64,000 nt of DNA from Ichthyophis bannanicus (taxonomy: Eukaryota; Chordata; Amphibia; Gymnophiona; Ichthyophiidae): NCBI GenBank assembly GCA_033557465.1, contig CM066039.1, forward strand, positions 49,257,788-49,321,787, in the 5' to 3' direction. The notes under the pieces are model-generated. The model was not told the origin of the DNA, made no database searches, and saw only the letters and a list, made by a program, of their open reading frames with translations. Below, one piece after another: positions 1 through 11,110 of this stretch. The translations under genes were made by a program, and so were the position numbers. Each line of letters opens with the position of its first letter. Within the stretch, counting starts at the first letter, position 1.

Positions 1-765
1 TGCTAGAAGAAGGAACTCCTCCCAGTATCTTTCTATAGCTATGCAAACTATTTCAGCAGTTTCAATCACCCCCCACTCACTGCTGAGAGGTGTGACCAAA
101 ACACCTGGTTCCCTGACCACTGATCATGCATGAAACATAGCAATGAAACTGGATATGCATCAAACAAAGCAATTGTCTTCCTTCAATGCTATACCAGTAC
201 TACAGTCCACACACAGCAAACCCCACCCCCCTTTCTAAACTGTCCCTTTCCCTGCAATCAGTAGACCTGGTGTTTTTCACTGTTTGGGGACACAGGGGCG
301 ATTTGTTAATAACTTCACCTTTTACTGATAGAGTATCAAAATCAATCCTGAAATATAAAGACCTAATGTCTGGACAAAAACTTTCTTTCCCTAATGTCAC
401 AACTAAACACAGAGACACTAAAGGTTTTTACATAACAGCACATTTACTATATGGGCCAGCCATGAATCTATATAGGGAAGCTGGTCCGGATACTCCCCCA
501 CCACAATTTAGCCTCCGGACCCCATGCTCTAATCACAATTTGCAAAATCACAATTTACAGTGCAAATCTTGTAATCCCAAAGGCAGAGTTTGGTTGCACA
601 AAACACACAGGACCACAAAGGGAAAAAGAAAAAGGGAAAACAGAAAACAGAGACGTCTCAGCAGCGAATACGTTACAAATACACATTACACACACTAGCA
701 TAGGATTTAACTTTTATAATAGCAACGAGAAACACAGCTAGCCACTCCTCCAATGTCCACCAGAT
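1..765. other. AT-rich sequence, no recognised gene or repeat
   Basis: A 170-codon open frame (186-698, + strand) is the longest here. Its product is low in recognisable domains, rich in His/Asn/Lys/Arg near the end, and matches no family I know. It lies next to the minisatellite and an ERV remnant, so it is most likely a chance frame. I see no splice-site-bounded exon and no promoter. Confidence 0.5.
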
Positions 766-1216
766 GGAGCCACAGGAGCACATGGCAACACAAAAGAAAC
801 CCCCAGCAACACAAAAAGGAGACCCCCAGCAACACAAAAAGCCCCCAACACTATAGGAGCACATGGCAACACAAAAGAAAACCCCAGCAACACAAAAGGA
901 GACCCCCAGCAACACAAAGAGCCCCCAACACTATAGGAGCACATGGCAACACAAAAGAAACCCCCAGCAACACAAAAGGAGACCCCCAGCAACACAAAAA
1001 GCCCCCAACACTATAGGAGCACATGGCAACACAAAAGAAACCCCCAGCAACACAAAAGGAGACCCCCAGCAACACAAAAAGCCCCCAACACTATAGGAGC
1101 ACATGGCAACACAAAAGAAACCCCCAGCAACACAAAAAGAGACCCCCAGCAACACAAAAAGCCCCCAACACTATAGGAGCACATGGCAACACAAATACAC
1201 ACCACTATAGGAGCAC
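766..1216. repeat. 80-bp minisatellite, about 5.3 copies
   Basis: The block CTATAGGAGCACATGGCAAC recurs at 851, 931, 1011, 1091 and 1171, which is exactly 80 bp apart. A partial unit starts near 767 and a degenerate last unit sits at 1205. Each unit contains two or three sub-repeats of the type CCCCCAGCAACACAAAA. The + strand is almost free of T outside the CTATAGG block, a strong strand asymmetry. Because 80 is not a multiple of 3, overlapping open frames appear on both strands; these are artefacts of the repeat. Units differ by only a few bases, so the array is young or homogenised. Confidence 0.95.
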
Positions 1217-1412
1217 ATGGGGCAAAGGCTCTAAATAAATCGCCCCGATCATCGGAGAATTGCGATAAGCGCAATTATTCTTGAAAGGCACACTTAAGGG
1301 AGTTAATACTAATATCCTAGGCAATTTTTCTTCAATAGCTTTTGGCAGCGCTGCACTTTAAATACCTTTCAAAGGGGCCCAAGGTAGCAGAATTAATTCA
1401 TACTACAGTTAA

Positions 1413-1476
1413 TTATCTTACTGGTCCACAAAAGGACTCTGATTTTATCTTACTGGTCCACAAAAGGACTCTGATT
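1413..1476. repeat. Perfect 32-bp tandem duplication
   Basis: A 32-bp segment beginning TTATCTTACTGGTCCACAAA is present twice with no spacer (1413-1444 and 1445-1476) and no difference that I can see. It lies 3' of the ERV leader when read on the minus strand. Confidence 0.9.
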
Positions 1477-1529
1477 TACTGGACGAACGATGGCTTCAGA
1501 AACCCCCCCCCCCGGGGTCCCTACTAGGA

Positions 1530-2265
1530 CCGTTCGTGCGGGTGATCGGGCCGCTACAGGTTCCTAGAATTTACTAGGAATTACAGACGGAGTACAGAAA
1601 GTAGCAGTACTCACCAGAGCTCTGATCAGACAGGTAGTTTGGATGCCAGTCTATCCAGCCGGTTTTCAATCGGGGATTCAGCCGCAGGGACCAACTGCCC
1701 AGACAAATCAAGGTATCCTTCCGAGCACAAGGTGGCCCGGGGCGCCAAGGACCGTTAATCACCTGGAGGGGTCGGTCCCTGACCGGTGGAGGCCCTGATC
1801 CTGCAAAAAGCAGTAGTCTTCCCACTGTGGGTGTGATGAGAGAGGCTTTTCTTTCAATTTCCCGGCCAATGCACCAAAATGTAATAGCAAACGCTGTGAA
1901 AAGCTCTTATTCAATCACTCACCCACAGAAGGAAAACTCTCAGACAGGCTGGAATGCAAACAGGATCTTTAATGTGCACACAGGATCAGACAGAGAGCCG
2001 GTACCCTCCACAAAAGGTCTGAGCCCCGAGGGACGGCCTACAATGCCTTATATACAGTACAGTTTTAAACTCATTCTACAATCCCATTTGCCACAGGTAT
2101 TTCCTGCCCACCAATCAGCAGCCCCTGGGGAAGGTACCTGGGTGACCTGTCCAAACCGGTATGCTCAGGTCTGCTGATTTCTGGGCTAGGGGCTATTGTG
2201 CTCAGACCTGGAGTGGGGGAAGGGTGTCTACTGAAATCTCAATGCCTTCTCTTAGCAGGCCGATT
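1530..2265 (-). mobile_element. Endogenous retrovirus 5' end: LTR plus leader, truncated
   Basis: Read on the minus strand this has the order of a retroviral 5' end. A TATA box (TATATAA, 2048-2054) is followed by an ATTAAA polyadenylation signal (1968-1973), an LTR 3' end TTACA at 1880, a 3-base spacer, a primer-binding site at 1859-1876, and a leader with a splice-donor-like CTG/GTGAGTA (GT at 1613-1614). The U3 boundary near 2265 is not resolved. No gag, pol or env reading frame follows; the leader runs into a poly-C tract near 1508 and then unrelated DNA, so only a non-coding remnant is left. A single LTR is visible, so the element's own TSD cannot be tested. Confidence 0.75.
1859..1876 (-). 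promoter_or_regulatory. ERV primer-binding site, tRNA-Gly type
   Basis: The minus-strand sequence TGGTGCATTGGCCGGGAA is complementary to the last 18 nt (with CCA) of vertebrate tRNA-Gly(GCC), as I know that tRNA. The position, 3 bases after an LTR end TTACA, is canonical. This site is what identifies the region as retroviral. Confidence 0.8.
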
Positions 2266-2267
2266 AC

Positions 2268-2860
2268 CTCATGGCTTGGGGGAAGGGCTACCTACAGCTA
2301 GACCTCATGGCTGCCTCAGCGCCAAGACCCCAGATGTACAGGACCGATTCCGAGGTTGGTCCTTACGTCCAGAGTCAGCCATTTGCACAGGGTCTTATTC
2401 CACCTCGGAGGTGGAATGAGTCACCCTGGATAGAGGACTGCCCAGGCCCGGAAAGGCAGGCTAGGGGGTACAGAGGGTTCCCTGCAGCCTGACCCTAGCC
2501 ACGGCAGGTCTGATTGGGGGTCAGGCAGCGGGAAAATCAGTTTGTGGCGTTCTGCCAGGGATCGTGGCTCCTGCATGGAGCTACAGTGCCATGGCAACAT
2601 GATGCCAAAGCACTGTGGCTCCATGCAGGTGCTTGGCTGGGCTAGCTGAGGAGTTTGTTAGATGTCCGGGTGCCCAGAATCAGGGCACAGCCTGGATGTC
2701 CAGGCCCTGTTCCTGATTCTGATCCCGTGGGCATGTCTAGCTCCCGCAGGATAAGACTCGGATGCAACTGGTACACGTCCCGATTCTGGGCGCCCAGACA
2801 GGCGGGGGTCGTCCAGATTGGAATAGGCTTCTCTGGTTCTCCACAATATATTGCAACACT
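2268..2860 (+). repeat. Unclassified hairpin-bearing interspersed repeat, copy A
   Basis: Shares an ordered set of blocks with copies at 20270-20750 and 60848-61400. In order these are a CCTCRGAGGTGGAAT block, a GGCAGCGGGAAAA-like block, TGCCATGGCAACA, a hairpin around GATCCCGTGGGCATG..CTCCCGCAGG, and a terminal GG..CTCCAC. This copy is the most diverged in the hairpin. There are no TIRs, poly-A tail or coding capacity that I can see. It directly abuts the ERV LTR. Boundaries are approximate. Confidence 0.7.
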
Positions 2861-2889
2861 CTTTATCCCTCATGCTCCCTAATGTTTCC

Positions 2890-3318
2890 TCCATTCTTTT
2901 CATTTGAACCGTCTTCATCTACCCCCTCCTTCTTAAGCCCGTCTGGAATCAACCCGCCATTCTGCCTTTTACTTCCTTGGCCCCGCTCTCTGGAACTCCC
3001 TCCCTGCCCACCTCTGGTTAGAGCCCTCTTACTCAAAATTCAAAGCTCAACTCAAAACCCACTTATTTAGCATGGCTTTTGATCTTCCCCCCTGATTTCT
3101 CCATATCCTCTCTATCTCCTCTTGTGCCTCTCCTTACCCTCCCCCTCCCCCCCCCACTGTTTCCTGTCTCTTTGGCCTTGTCTCATGCGGTCTTTTCTGT
3201 TTATTGTTTGGCATTCCTTTCTAGCCTTTAATTTTATGGAATTTGTTTTATGTTGTTAATTGCTCTGTTGTTCCCACTAAGGACGGTATATCAAATTTTA
3301 ATAAATGAAATGAAATTG
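2890..3318 (+). mobile_element. L2-like LINE 3' end
   Basis: Frame-interrupted coding remnants resemble the last residues of L2-type reverse transcriptase proteins: a W/RSLELPPCPP motif standing for WNSLPAHL, then a KFKAQLKTHLF-like end. A T-rich 3' UTR follows, ending in GGACGGTATATCAAATTTTA and ATAAATGAAATGAAA. Only the 3' end survives, as expected for a 5'-truncated insertion. Confidence 0.7.
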
Positions 3319-3319
3319 T

Positions 3320-3860
3320 TCGTAATAAGCAGGACCGTTTTATCTGTTGCCAAAAAGCCCACAACAACTTTAGCTGGTCTGTATGCCTCAGAGAACATTC
3401 TCTTATCCAAGTAAACTGGTTGTGCTCAGAAGATAAGGAATAAACCATAACAGATAAAGATATTCTGCAGACCAACGACTGAGATAAGCTCCCACACAAG
3501 AACCCCCCCCCCCCCAACAGCCAGGTAAGAAAGGTGCAGACAGCAACCTAAACACAGGAAAGGACTTTTTGCAAGCTGCACAGATATTGAAAAGCGGCTC
3601 ACGGAGAACGAGCTTTCTTTTTTGAACGAATCAAAAGTGGGAATAACTAGAAAATGTCTGAAGATACTGTACTCCAAATCACATTGAAATGCTGAACTAT
3701 GATAGAGTCTAATCCCCTCATATAAGAGCTGCACAGGAAGTCAAAAATACCTGGAAGAAAAAACAATTATCAGGAATTCATGAATATAATTGATCAGCTG
3801 TTAAGTACTTCACAAACAAGTTATGTTATTAACCAGATGATAACCAGCAATATCTGGCAA
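3320..3860. other. No recognised feature
   Basis: AT-rich DNA with a poly-C tract near 3502-3514. The minus-strand frames are short and have no recognisable domain. Confidence 0.5.
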
Positions 3861-3864
3861 TGTT

Positions 3865-4395
3865 CGGAATGGGTAAGCAGAGGGTGTAACAGGTAGAAAA
3901 TACAACCATGAAAGCCAGAAGGATGCTTGGGTGCAACGGGAGAGAAATGGCCAGCAGGAAGAAGGAGGTGATAGCGCCTCTGGATAAGTCCTTGGGGAGG
4001 CCTCGTTTGGAATACTGTGTGCAATTCTAGAAACCACACCTTCAAAAGCATATAAACAGGATAGAGTCTGTGCAGAGGCTGGCTACTGACATCATCAGTA
4101 GTCTTCACCATAAGGCATATGGGGAGAGACTTAAAGATCTCAGTATGTATACTTTGGAGGAAAGGCGGGAGAGGGGAAGATATGATAGAGACCTTTAAAT
4201 ACCTTCTTGGCATAAATGCACAGGAGGAGAACCTCTTTCAATTGAAAGATAGCTCTGCAATGAGGAGGCATAGGATGAAGGTGAAAGAGGATAGACTCAG
4301 GAATAATTTTCAGAAACATTTTTTTATGGAAAGAGTGGTAGATGCATGGAACAGTCTCCCAATGGAGGTAGTAGAGACAAAGAAGGTTCTTGGGC
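3865..4395 (+). pseudogene. CR1 LINE reverse-transcriptase C-terminal remnant
   Basis: Conceptual translation, with stops, follows the CR1 ORF2 C-terminal region: RMLGCN..MASRKKEVIAPL, LEYCVQF, then DMIETFKYLLGINAQEENLF and a final FFMERVVDAWNSLPMEVVE. The same residues in the same order occur in the better preserved copy at 26788-27300. Stops (for example in the segment for VQF*KP) and frame changes show it is dead. The CR1 3' UTR and tail repeat are missing. Confidence 0.85.
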
Positions 4396-4868
4396 TGGCC
4401 CTTCCTCCATGCAATGTGTAATCATTAGCTGAACAGCTTCAAACCATAGGAGATCAAATTGAACAGGGAACACTTGCACTGCTAGCAATTCAAGGAGCAG
4501 GAAGTGGCCAGAAGTCCTGATGTTTGCATGCATCTGATCTGACTTCAGAAAAAGTCCATAGTTCACGTCTCCAAGAAGAAGGATTCTGCAGATATTGTAG
4601 GTACGTACCGAGCACAAAGTTTGGTGAAACCTCAGAGACAATGGCAGGAAATGTGGACGTTTTGCACCCAAGGAAAATAAAAATCTTCAAAATGCATACA
4701 GGACGGGACTAGACATTTCTCAAACAGTGAAAGGATTCAGAGGACAAATAAACAGAGACCAAAAACGATATAGATAGTGCTGCTGAAAATCCACAGATAG
4801 TGCTGCCTGAGGGAATTATCTGGATAGTGGCTGCCATTACCTAGATAATTCCTTTGAATATTAATCTG
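4396..4868. other. No gene; scattered repeat debris
   Basis: Open frames of 60-115 codons on both strands have no recognisable domain. From about 4765 the text resembles the dispersed GATAGTGCTGC / GAATATTC repeat described at 49389-49590. Confidence 0.4.
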
Positions 4869-4871
4869 TAA

Positions 4872-5644
4872 GGGGCCGATGCAGAAATGTTAGCGCACAG
4901 TCTACACATAGGTAGCATGGCATCTGCGTATATTTTGCATGGATAGATCTTGCACCGCAATGCAGAAAAGGGATCAGCGTGAATGTAATCACTGTGCAGA
5001 TGCCAGCGCCAATACGAGCCCACAGCCCATATAAATCCATTTAAATTACACGATCATCGAGCAATTACCTCTTCCACCCAGATGCTGAGAAGCGTTCAGA
5101 AAAGTGAAAACCTAATTTAAAGCCAAAACTTCAACGCCTACTCAAAGGAAACATAAGGTGTCTGTGCTCAATGCTGAGTCAAAATGTATATGTGTTTCAT
5201 AAGTGGACAGTCCTCCCCATAGCATGTTCTGGTCTTTGCTGAGATGAGTTCTGAAAAAAAGCAGAGGGATAGTGCTGGAGTGAATGTATGTGCACATGAT
5301 GGCGTCTTACGTGACGCATGACAGCAACCATTCTGCTCAGAATAATATCGGTATTCAAAGACACTGATATTATTCGGAGTAAAACGTTTAGACAGAGAGA
5401 TGTACCACACAGAATTCCAGTACCTAAGCACAAGTGCCTTTTTGTACGTAGGATTTAGGTGCTGCTAATGCAGATGCCTGTATGCATGGACCTGTCGGTT
5501 TAACACAGTTTCTGCACCTACCTCAATTGCATGTCGTCTGCTGCTGCATACAGGTGCACAACTTCTTCGTTTCTCTCATGCTAGAAATCCTTGCACACAG
5601 CTTTTGGCACACAACTCTTAACACCGGCTTTCTGCATCGGCCCC
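4872..5644. mobile_element. Harbinger-like non-autonomous TIR element (773 bp)
   Basis: The ends are GGGGCCGATGCAGAAA and its exact inverse TTTCTGCATCGGCCCC, each flanked by TAA (4869-4871 and 5645-5647). G-starting TIRs with a 3-bp TWA target duplication are the hallmark of PIF/Harbinger elements. Inside there is no frame resembling a transposase or Myb-like protein, so it would need to be mobilised in trans. Confidence 0.8.
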
Positions 5645-5831
5645 TAAGTATTTAAATGGACCACATCAAACGTGGTGTCAACATAATATCAGTCTGTGGA
5701 GCCCTTAACATGTGCTGTGTTAAGTGCAAATCCTCTGTGGAAACTGTTGGGGGTGTGGCTAGAACGCGCCCAGCTGTTGACGTGCTGATGCGCGCCCAAA
5801 CATATGGCGCAGATGAGGGGAGGGAATTTAT

Positions 5832-6113
5832 CTCCGTCTTTTAAAGTGCCATTAATTGCACTACACTAATTGCAACATTGACAGCATGCAGTATGTGCCC
5901 CCCCCCCCCGTGCTAATTGCAGTGTGATCTCCATGCTCACTCTCTCCCAATCCACCCATTCATCACCCAACACATGATTGGCAGCGTGCAAATCAGTGTG
6001 AGGTAACTATCATGCCCCCAAGGTAACAGTTATTGCAGGTGTTTGTGCACGATTACTGTGTGCAAAAGAGCGTGCCAACTGCTTAGCACGCTTTAGTATA
6101 AAAGTCCCTTAAT
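5832..6113. mobile_element. Probable TIR MITE remnant
   Basis: The right end (TTAGCACGCTTTAGTATAAA AGTCCC) resembles the TTTAGTAAACATGCCCC-type end of the MITEs at 33557-34301, 39408-39752 and 62671-63326. The left end is weak. A poly-C tract lies at about 5899-5908. Confidence 0.35.
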
Positions 6114-6114
6114 T

Positions 6115-6980
6115 CCACATCCAGATTAATCAGATGGGAGTGGATACATATATATGTGAGAGTTGATTGGGATCAGCTTCTTTTTGGTTAGATTCTCATT
6201 GACATACAGTTGCTCTTTCTATCATGCTTAACCCGCCTTCTGGTACAAGCACTGTCAGTTGAGAAAAGGTTTATGTTAAGGAATCTATGTGGTTTACCAT
6301 GCTTGGTCTTTGAAATGATCCCTGTCTGTCTTGCATTAACCGACCGCGGCTGTTATTTTGAGCCTATGCCAAACTGTGCTTGTAAGTCATAGAGTTGTTG
6401 TTTGTAAGATGTACTCGGGGAGACAGACTCTCAAGCCATCATGGATGCTTTTAGGTAGTTCTGGTTTTCGACTCCTAGGATTCCATTTGAAGATGCTCCC
6501 AAGGATACCTTTCCCCACTCCCCGCTCCCACTCCCTTTCCCACTGCCATCTCTCTTCTTCACTTGTTTCACCAGCAGCAGTAGGAAGTTGTCCTACCAGG
6601 ATTGGTCGTGGGTGGCAGGAGGGAGAAGTTTGGACAGCCAGGCAGTTAGATATAAAGGAAGATGAAGTTATTGGTTTGCCTACCTTTTGTAGAATAAACC
6701 AGGGGGATTATAATGTGAAGGACTGCAATGTTTTGCTTGGATGGCACTGCTGGAAGGGGTTTTGCAGTTATTGGTATCTGAGCTAGTCACAAACGCTGCT
6801 TAAATGAGAGAGGCGTATGCTGGCCTTACCCTTAAGGATGAACCTGTCCAGAAATTAGACTCAATTGACCTGCAGCAGAGTATGAACCAGTTGTTAGCTC
6901 TAGGTAACAGGGCCTGTCAGGTAGTCCTCAGATATCACTCAGAGTAGTGGGGTTTGTAAGGTTGGTAGAACCATTGGGAG
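6115..6980. other. No recognised feature
   Basis: A 142-codon + strand frame (6358-6786) shows no signal peptide, domain or homology that I recognise, and no flanking splice signals decide it. Treated as non-coding. Confidence 0.45.
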
Positions 6981-6984
6981 GGCA

Positions 6985-7205
6985 AGGATTGGGGTAGGGT
7001 TCACACCACCTGTCATTTCCAAAGCATGGCTTTTCAATCCTCTCCTTGAGAAACTCCTGGTCTGTCAGGTTTTCAGGATATCCATAATGAATATGTTTGA
7101 GACAAATTTGCATACAATGAATAAGGTGCGTGCATATTTATCTCCTTCATGTATTCTGAAAAGCTGACTGGCTATGGAGTGCTTGAGGACAGGGTTGAAA
7201 ACCCC
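6985..7205. mobile_element. Palindromic MITE, copy 1
   Basis: A roughly 200-bp near-palindrome with TCAGGTTTTCAGGATATCCA followed by TAATGAATATG on one side and decayed complements (TATTCTGAAAAGCTGACTGG, CTTGAGGACAGGGTTGAAAA) on the other. Related copies lie at 16345-16485, 16783-16970, 17145-17330 and 41830-41995; the last keeps the cleanest ends. Confidence 0.75.
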
Positions 7206-8300
7206 TGCTATGAGGAATGGTGACTAAAAGTCTATCCCATCGCTAGCCACCTTTCTGGTGGCTCCTGGAGATAACATCACAGAACCAGCTCTAAGTACTG
7301 GGGACTGCAAAGTGATGTTGGACACTACTAAACCAATGGACATATGGACTCTAGGGGCTGATTTTATAAGGTCTGCATGGAAAATTATATGGAATGTATG
7401 TGCTTCGACTGCTTGCGCATATGGAAGCGCTGATTGCATGTAAGTTCCATTGGGACGTGCACAGGGGTGAAGTTTGGTTGGAGCATAGGCATGACTTCAA
7501 TTGATGCGTGTAAGTTATAGAATGCTGTAACTTAAGTGCATCAATGCACTGATTTAGGCGCTACAGGCGTAACCACGTACCTAGGTTCTGGAGCTTTTAC
7601 ACTGTGCACTCCTCTTTTTTTTTAAAGTCAAGCATGCCTGATAAAATAGAGCCCAAATATGCATGCAGCACCGTGCTTTGCCTGTGTGGGAATATATAAA
7701 ATTACCCTCTAAGGAGGTAATTATCGAAACTCATTAATGTGGGCAATTATGCACATTCACGGCCTTTTAAAAAAAATCCTCACTGACATAAAAGTACACA
7801 TGTTGGCATGAAGGTGCGTACCATGTCAACGGGTCTAGCTGGGTGCGCCGTCCAGACAGAATATGGGTGGAGTTCACAAGAACATGTGTGCTTATAAAAT
7901 TCCTTAATTTACATGCATGCTTGCAAAATTTATGCTCTTTGTTTTACGCCTGGTGCAAATGTCAGCGCCTTAATTTCAGGCACAATGTCTGTCACTTATG
8001 GGAGCATTTTATGAAGACAAGTAGGCGCCTAGTTGTCTTTATAAAATAGTCTTAAAATAGGTGCATTGTGGCTGCCTTACCCTAAGAGTCCTCATATGAC
8101 ATTGCCCTCTTAAAGGTTTAATTATGCTGGCTTGGGCTCCTCCCTTTGAGTTATTCTATATAATATTGTTTGTTGCCAAGAAAGCAGTGACCCTATTTGA
8201 TGCTTTTGCCTGGGCGGTATATCAGTTGTATGAAAATAGATAAAGATATCCATCCAAGGCGTGGAATAAAAAAGGAGTTACAAAAAGGCATTACTGTGTT
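7206..8300. other. No gene; AT-rich repeat-like DNA
   Basis: The phrases GATTTTATAAGG and TTATAAAATT recur, as they do near 15500, 21780, 60330 and 60560. This suggests an old dispersed repeat whose boundaries I cannot set. No coding signal. Confidence 0.4.
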
Positions 8301-8308
8301 ATCTTGCA

Positions 8309-8354
8309 CTGACTCACATTAATGCATCTTATTTCCAGCATTAGTGTGAGTCAG
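8309..8354. repeat. Inverted repeat, 17-bp stem
   Basis: CTGACTCACATTAATGC (8309-8325) pairs with GCATTAGTGTGAGTCAG (8338-8354) over 16 of 17 positions, with a 12-nt loop. Confidence 0.8.
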
Positions 8355-8816
8355 CACAATGAGACCTATATACTAATTACATGTATTAATAGTGTTAAAA
8401 TGTGCTAATACGGTAACACATTTTAGTAAATCTAGCCATATGTGCTTAAATTGGCACATGGGGCTACAGGGGAAGGGACACTGGCTGCAAGCGCTGACAG
8501 TCCTCTGCTTTCTATTCTGACAACTGGACAAGTACCAAAATGTTGAAGGATGGAGGTTTAAAAATTAGAATTGCCTCACTTTATTGGTACTGGACCAAAG
8601 TTAGCTGAAAATGATACTTTGGTGACACTGCTGTTGCAAAAGGGTAAGATAAGCCTTATGGTGGGGACTTCCCATCTGAGTTCAGACTTGCCTCTCATCT
8701 TTTCTGTTGTTCTTAATGCAGGGACAGGCAAGAGTTAAACTCTGTGTCTCCCCATCCTCCTGTCCCATTCAGAATGATGAGGTCATATCCAGTCACTGGC
8801 ATTGTGTAACTTTACT

Positions 8817-8844
8817 GCCTGGTTAGCTTTTCAGCTAACCAGGC
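8817..8844. repeat. Perfect 12-bp hairpin
   Basis: GCCTGGTTAGCT, loop TTTC, AGCTAACCAGGC. The stem is a close relative of the AGCTAACCGGGC hairpin at 56779-56822. Both are followed within about 120 bp by GCTGAATATCG, so they are two copies of one dispersed hairpin repeat. Confidence 0.85.
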
Positions 8845-9009
8845 ACTGGCTGAATATCGTTGCTACCCAGTGAACGTCAGCACTGCTCCTGGAACATCAC
8901 AATGCGATGCAGGATAAGGAGGGGAAATTCTGCGGCACAAAATGGCTTTGTAACGCGGAATATCCCGCTCACGGTGATTAACATTGTTAGCAGGTCCTTG
9001 TTTCATGTA

Positions 9010-9105
9010 AAACTCTTACTGTTTTTTTTTTTTCTTGTAAACCACTTTGACCTGGAGAAAAGCGGTATAGAAATATAATCGCATAAATAAATAAACACAC
9101 ACATT
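9010..9105 (+). mobile_element. LINE/SINE 3' tail fragment
   Basis: A poly-T run, then GTAAACCACTTTGACCTGG, AAAGCGGTATAGAAATATAA and an (AAAT)n tail. This is the common 3' UTR form of L2/MIR-like tails, also seen at 14720-14790, 21655-21737 and, inverted, 35390-35480 and 51068-51130. Confidence 0.65.
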
Positions 9106-10210
9106 AATTGCTTGAATATGCACCCCACCTCCATGTTTTCAGCTTTTAGAACTTGTATTGAGAATTAGGGAATAGGTCATTTGTAATAGGCAAATAGAAT
9201 AAGCAAGACGTGTACAAAGTGTTTGTATTTTCTATTCCTTGGTGGTTGTTGTTGCTGTTAAGTGCCGTCAAGTGTCAACTCATGGTAATCCTCTAAATAG
9301 TTGTCCTAAACTATGTTCGGTCTTCAGTCAGGCGGCTCAGTGTTGACAGAGTGGCACCCATAGCTGCTGTTATTGTATTGATCCATCTCATTGCAGGCCT
9401 TCCTCTCTTGCGTTGACCTACCTTGCCAAGCGTGATGTCATTCTCTAAAGATCTCTCTCTTCACATGATGTGTCCAAAGTATGAAAGTCAAAGTCTTGTC
9501 ATCTGAGCTTCTGAGGAAAACTTAGGTTTGATCTCTTCTAGTACTGACTGTTTTGTTCTTTGGGCAGTCCATGGTATACACAGTATTTGTCACCAACACC
9601 GTAATTCAAAGGCACTGATTTTCTTTCTGTCTATCTTTTTCACTGTCCAACTTTCACATCCATATGACGTTATTGAAAATACAATGGTTTAAACAACTCT
9701 AATCTTTGTATGGAGAGAGACATCTCTGCTCTTGAGAATCTTGTCTAAGTACTTCATAGCCATTCTGCCAAGAGCAATGAGTCATCGGATTTCTTGACTG
9801 CTTGTTGTTTCTTTATTGATAGTTGATCCAAGTAGATTAAAGTTGTCAACTATTTCAATTTTTTCTCTATCAATGATAAACTTATTGATTTTGCCATTAT
9901 CAGGATCTTTGTCTTCTTTACATCAAGGTGCAGGCACATTTTAAGACTTGTTCCTTGATTTTGAGAAGCAAATGTTTCATATCGTCTTCACTTTCAGCCA
10001 GTAATGTGGTAACATCGGCATAGCGAAGGTTGTTGATGAGCCTTCCACCAATCTTTACACCTTGGTTGTCTTCATACAGTCCTGCTTCTCTGATGATTTG
10101 TTCTGCATATAAATGAAACAGGTAGGGGGAAAGTATGCAGCCTTGTCATACACCTTTGCTGATTTTTAAACCATTCTATTTCCTCTTGTTCCGTTTGAGC
10201 TGTTTCTTGA

Positions 10211-11110
10211 TCAATGTAAAGATTTTGCAAGAGAACTATGTTGGTGTTCTGGTTTACTCATGCTTCTTAGTGTGGCCCAGAGTTTCTCATGGTTTGCAGA
10301 GTCAAAAGCCTTGCTGTAATCAATAAAACACATAGATATCTTTTTGGTATTATTTTGTCTTTTCAAGGAGCCATCTCCTATCCACGATGATGTCTCTCGT
10401 TCCTCGCCCTTTCCTGAACCTTGTTTGCACTTCAAGCAGTTTTCATTCCAGGTATGATTGTAGTCTCTGCTGAATAATCTTCAGTAGAATATTATTGGCA
10501 TGTGGGATCAGAGCGATTGTGTGATGCTTTTCACAGTCACCTTTCTTTAGTATTGGTATAAAATTTTCTGGTCAGTTGGCCATGATGATGTCTTCCAAAT
10601 TTCCTGGCACAGCCTTGTAAGTATGGTAACAGCTGTATCTGATTGCTGTAATACTTCAATCGGAATGCCATCAATGCCCGGTGCTTTGTTCTTTGATAAG
10701 GCTTTCAGTGCTGCTTCAACATCACCTTTCATCACGAATGGTTCCTGATCATAAGGTACAGGTTGAAACCACCGTTGGTCTACTTGATCTGTATGGTATA
10801 ATGACTCTGTATATTCTTTCCACCTTTTCTTGATCTTTTCAGCATCATTCAACATGGATCCTTGAGCATCTTGTTGCATTCTAATTCAAGGCTGGAATTT
10901 TTTCTTTAATTCTTGTAGCTTTAGGAAAGCTGATCTTGTTCTTCCTTTAATAGTTTCTGATTTTATTTCCTTGCATGCGTCATTGTAATATTTTTCTTTA
11001 TCTTGTCTTGCTGCATGTTGGAAATCTCTGAGTTCTGCGATTGCCTCTCTTTCTCCTCTGGCTTTAGCTTCTCTGCATTTCTGGGTAATTGTCAGAGTTT
11101 CTTTGATCAA
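10211..11110 (-). pseudogene. RTE reverse transcriptase remnant (three frame-broken pieces)
   Basis: The pieces, in transcription order, are as follows. 11110-10886 includes REAKARGEREAIAELRDFQ. 10879-10547 includes LKALSKNKAPGIDGIPIEVL, the conserved KAPGxDGI motif of RT finger block 1. 10435-10211 includes ISMCFIDYSKAFDSANHEKL, the RT active-site block A with its aspartate. Stops and frame changes separate the pieces, and the YxDD block is not in an open frame. The order and content match RTE LINEs. Confidence 0.85.

Noticed and set aside
186..698. 170-codon open frame as a gene
   Set aside because: No domain, no splice context and no promoter that I can support; biased composition; next to repeats.
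1089..1099. ACACTATAGGA looks like a phage T7 promoter core
   Set aside because: Only about ten bases match, it recurs as part of the repeat unit, and there is no such polymerase in a vertebrate nucleus.
673..1274. Multiple 70-90 codon Cys/Val/Leu-rich and Thr/Gln/Asn-rich frames
   Set aside because: They are frames of the 80-bp minisatellite; shifted copies appear in all frames because the period is not a multiple of 3.
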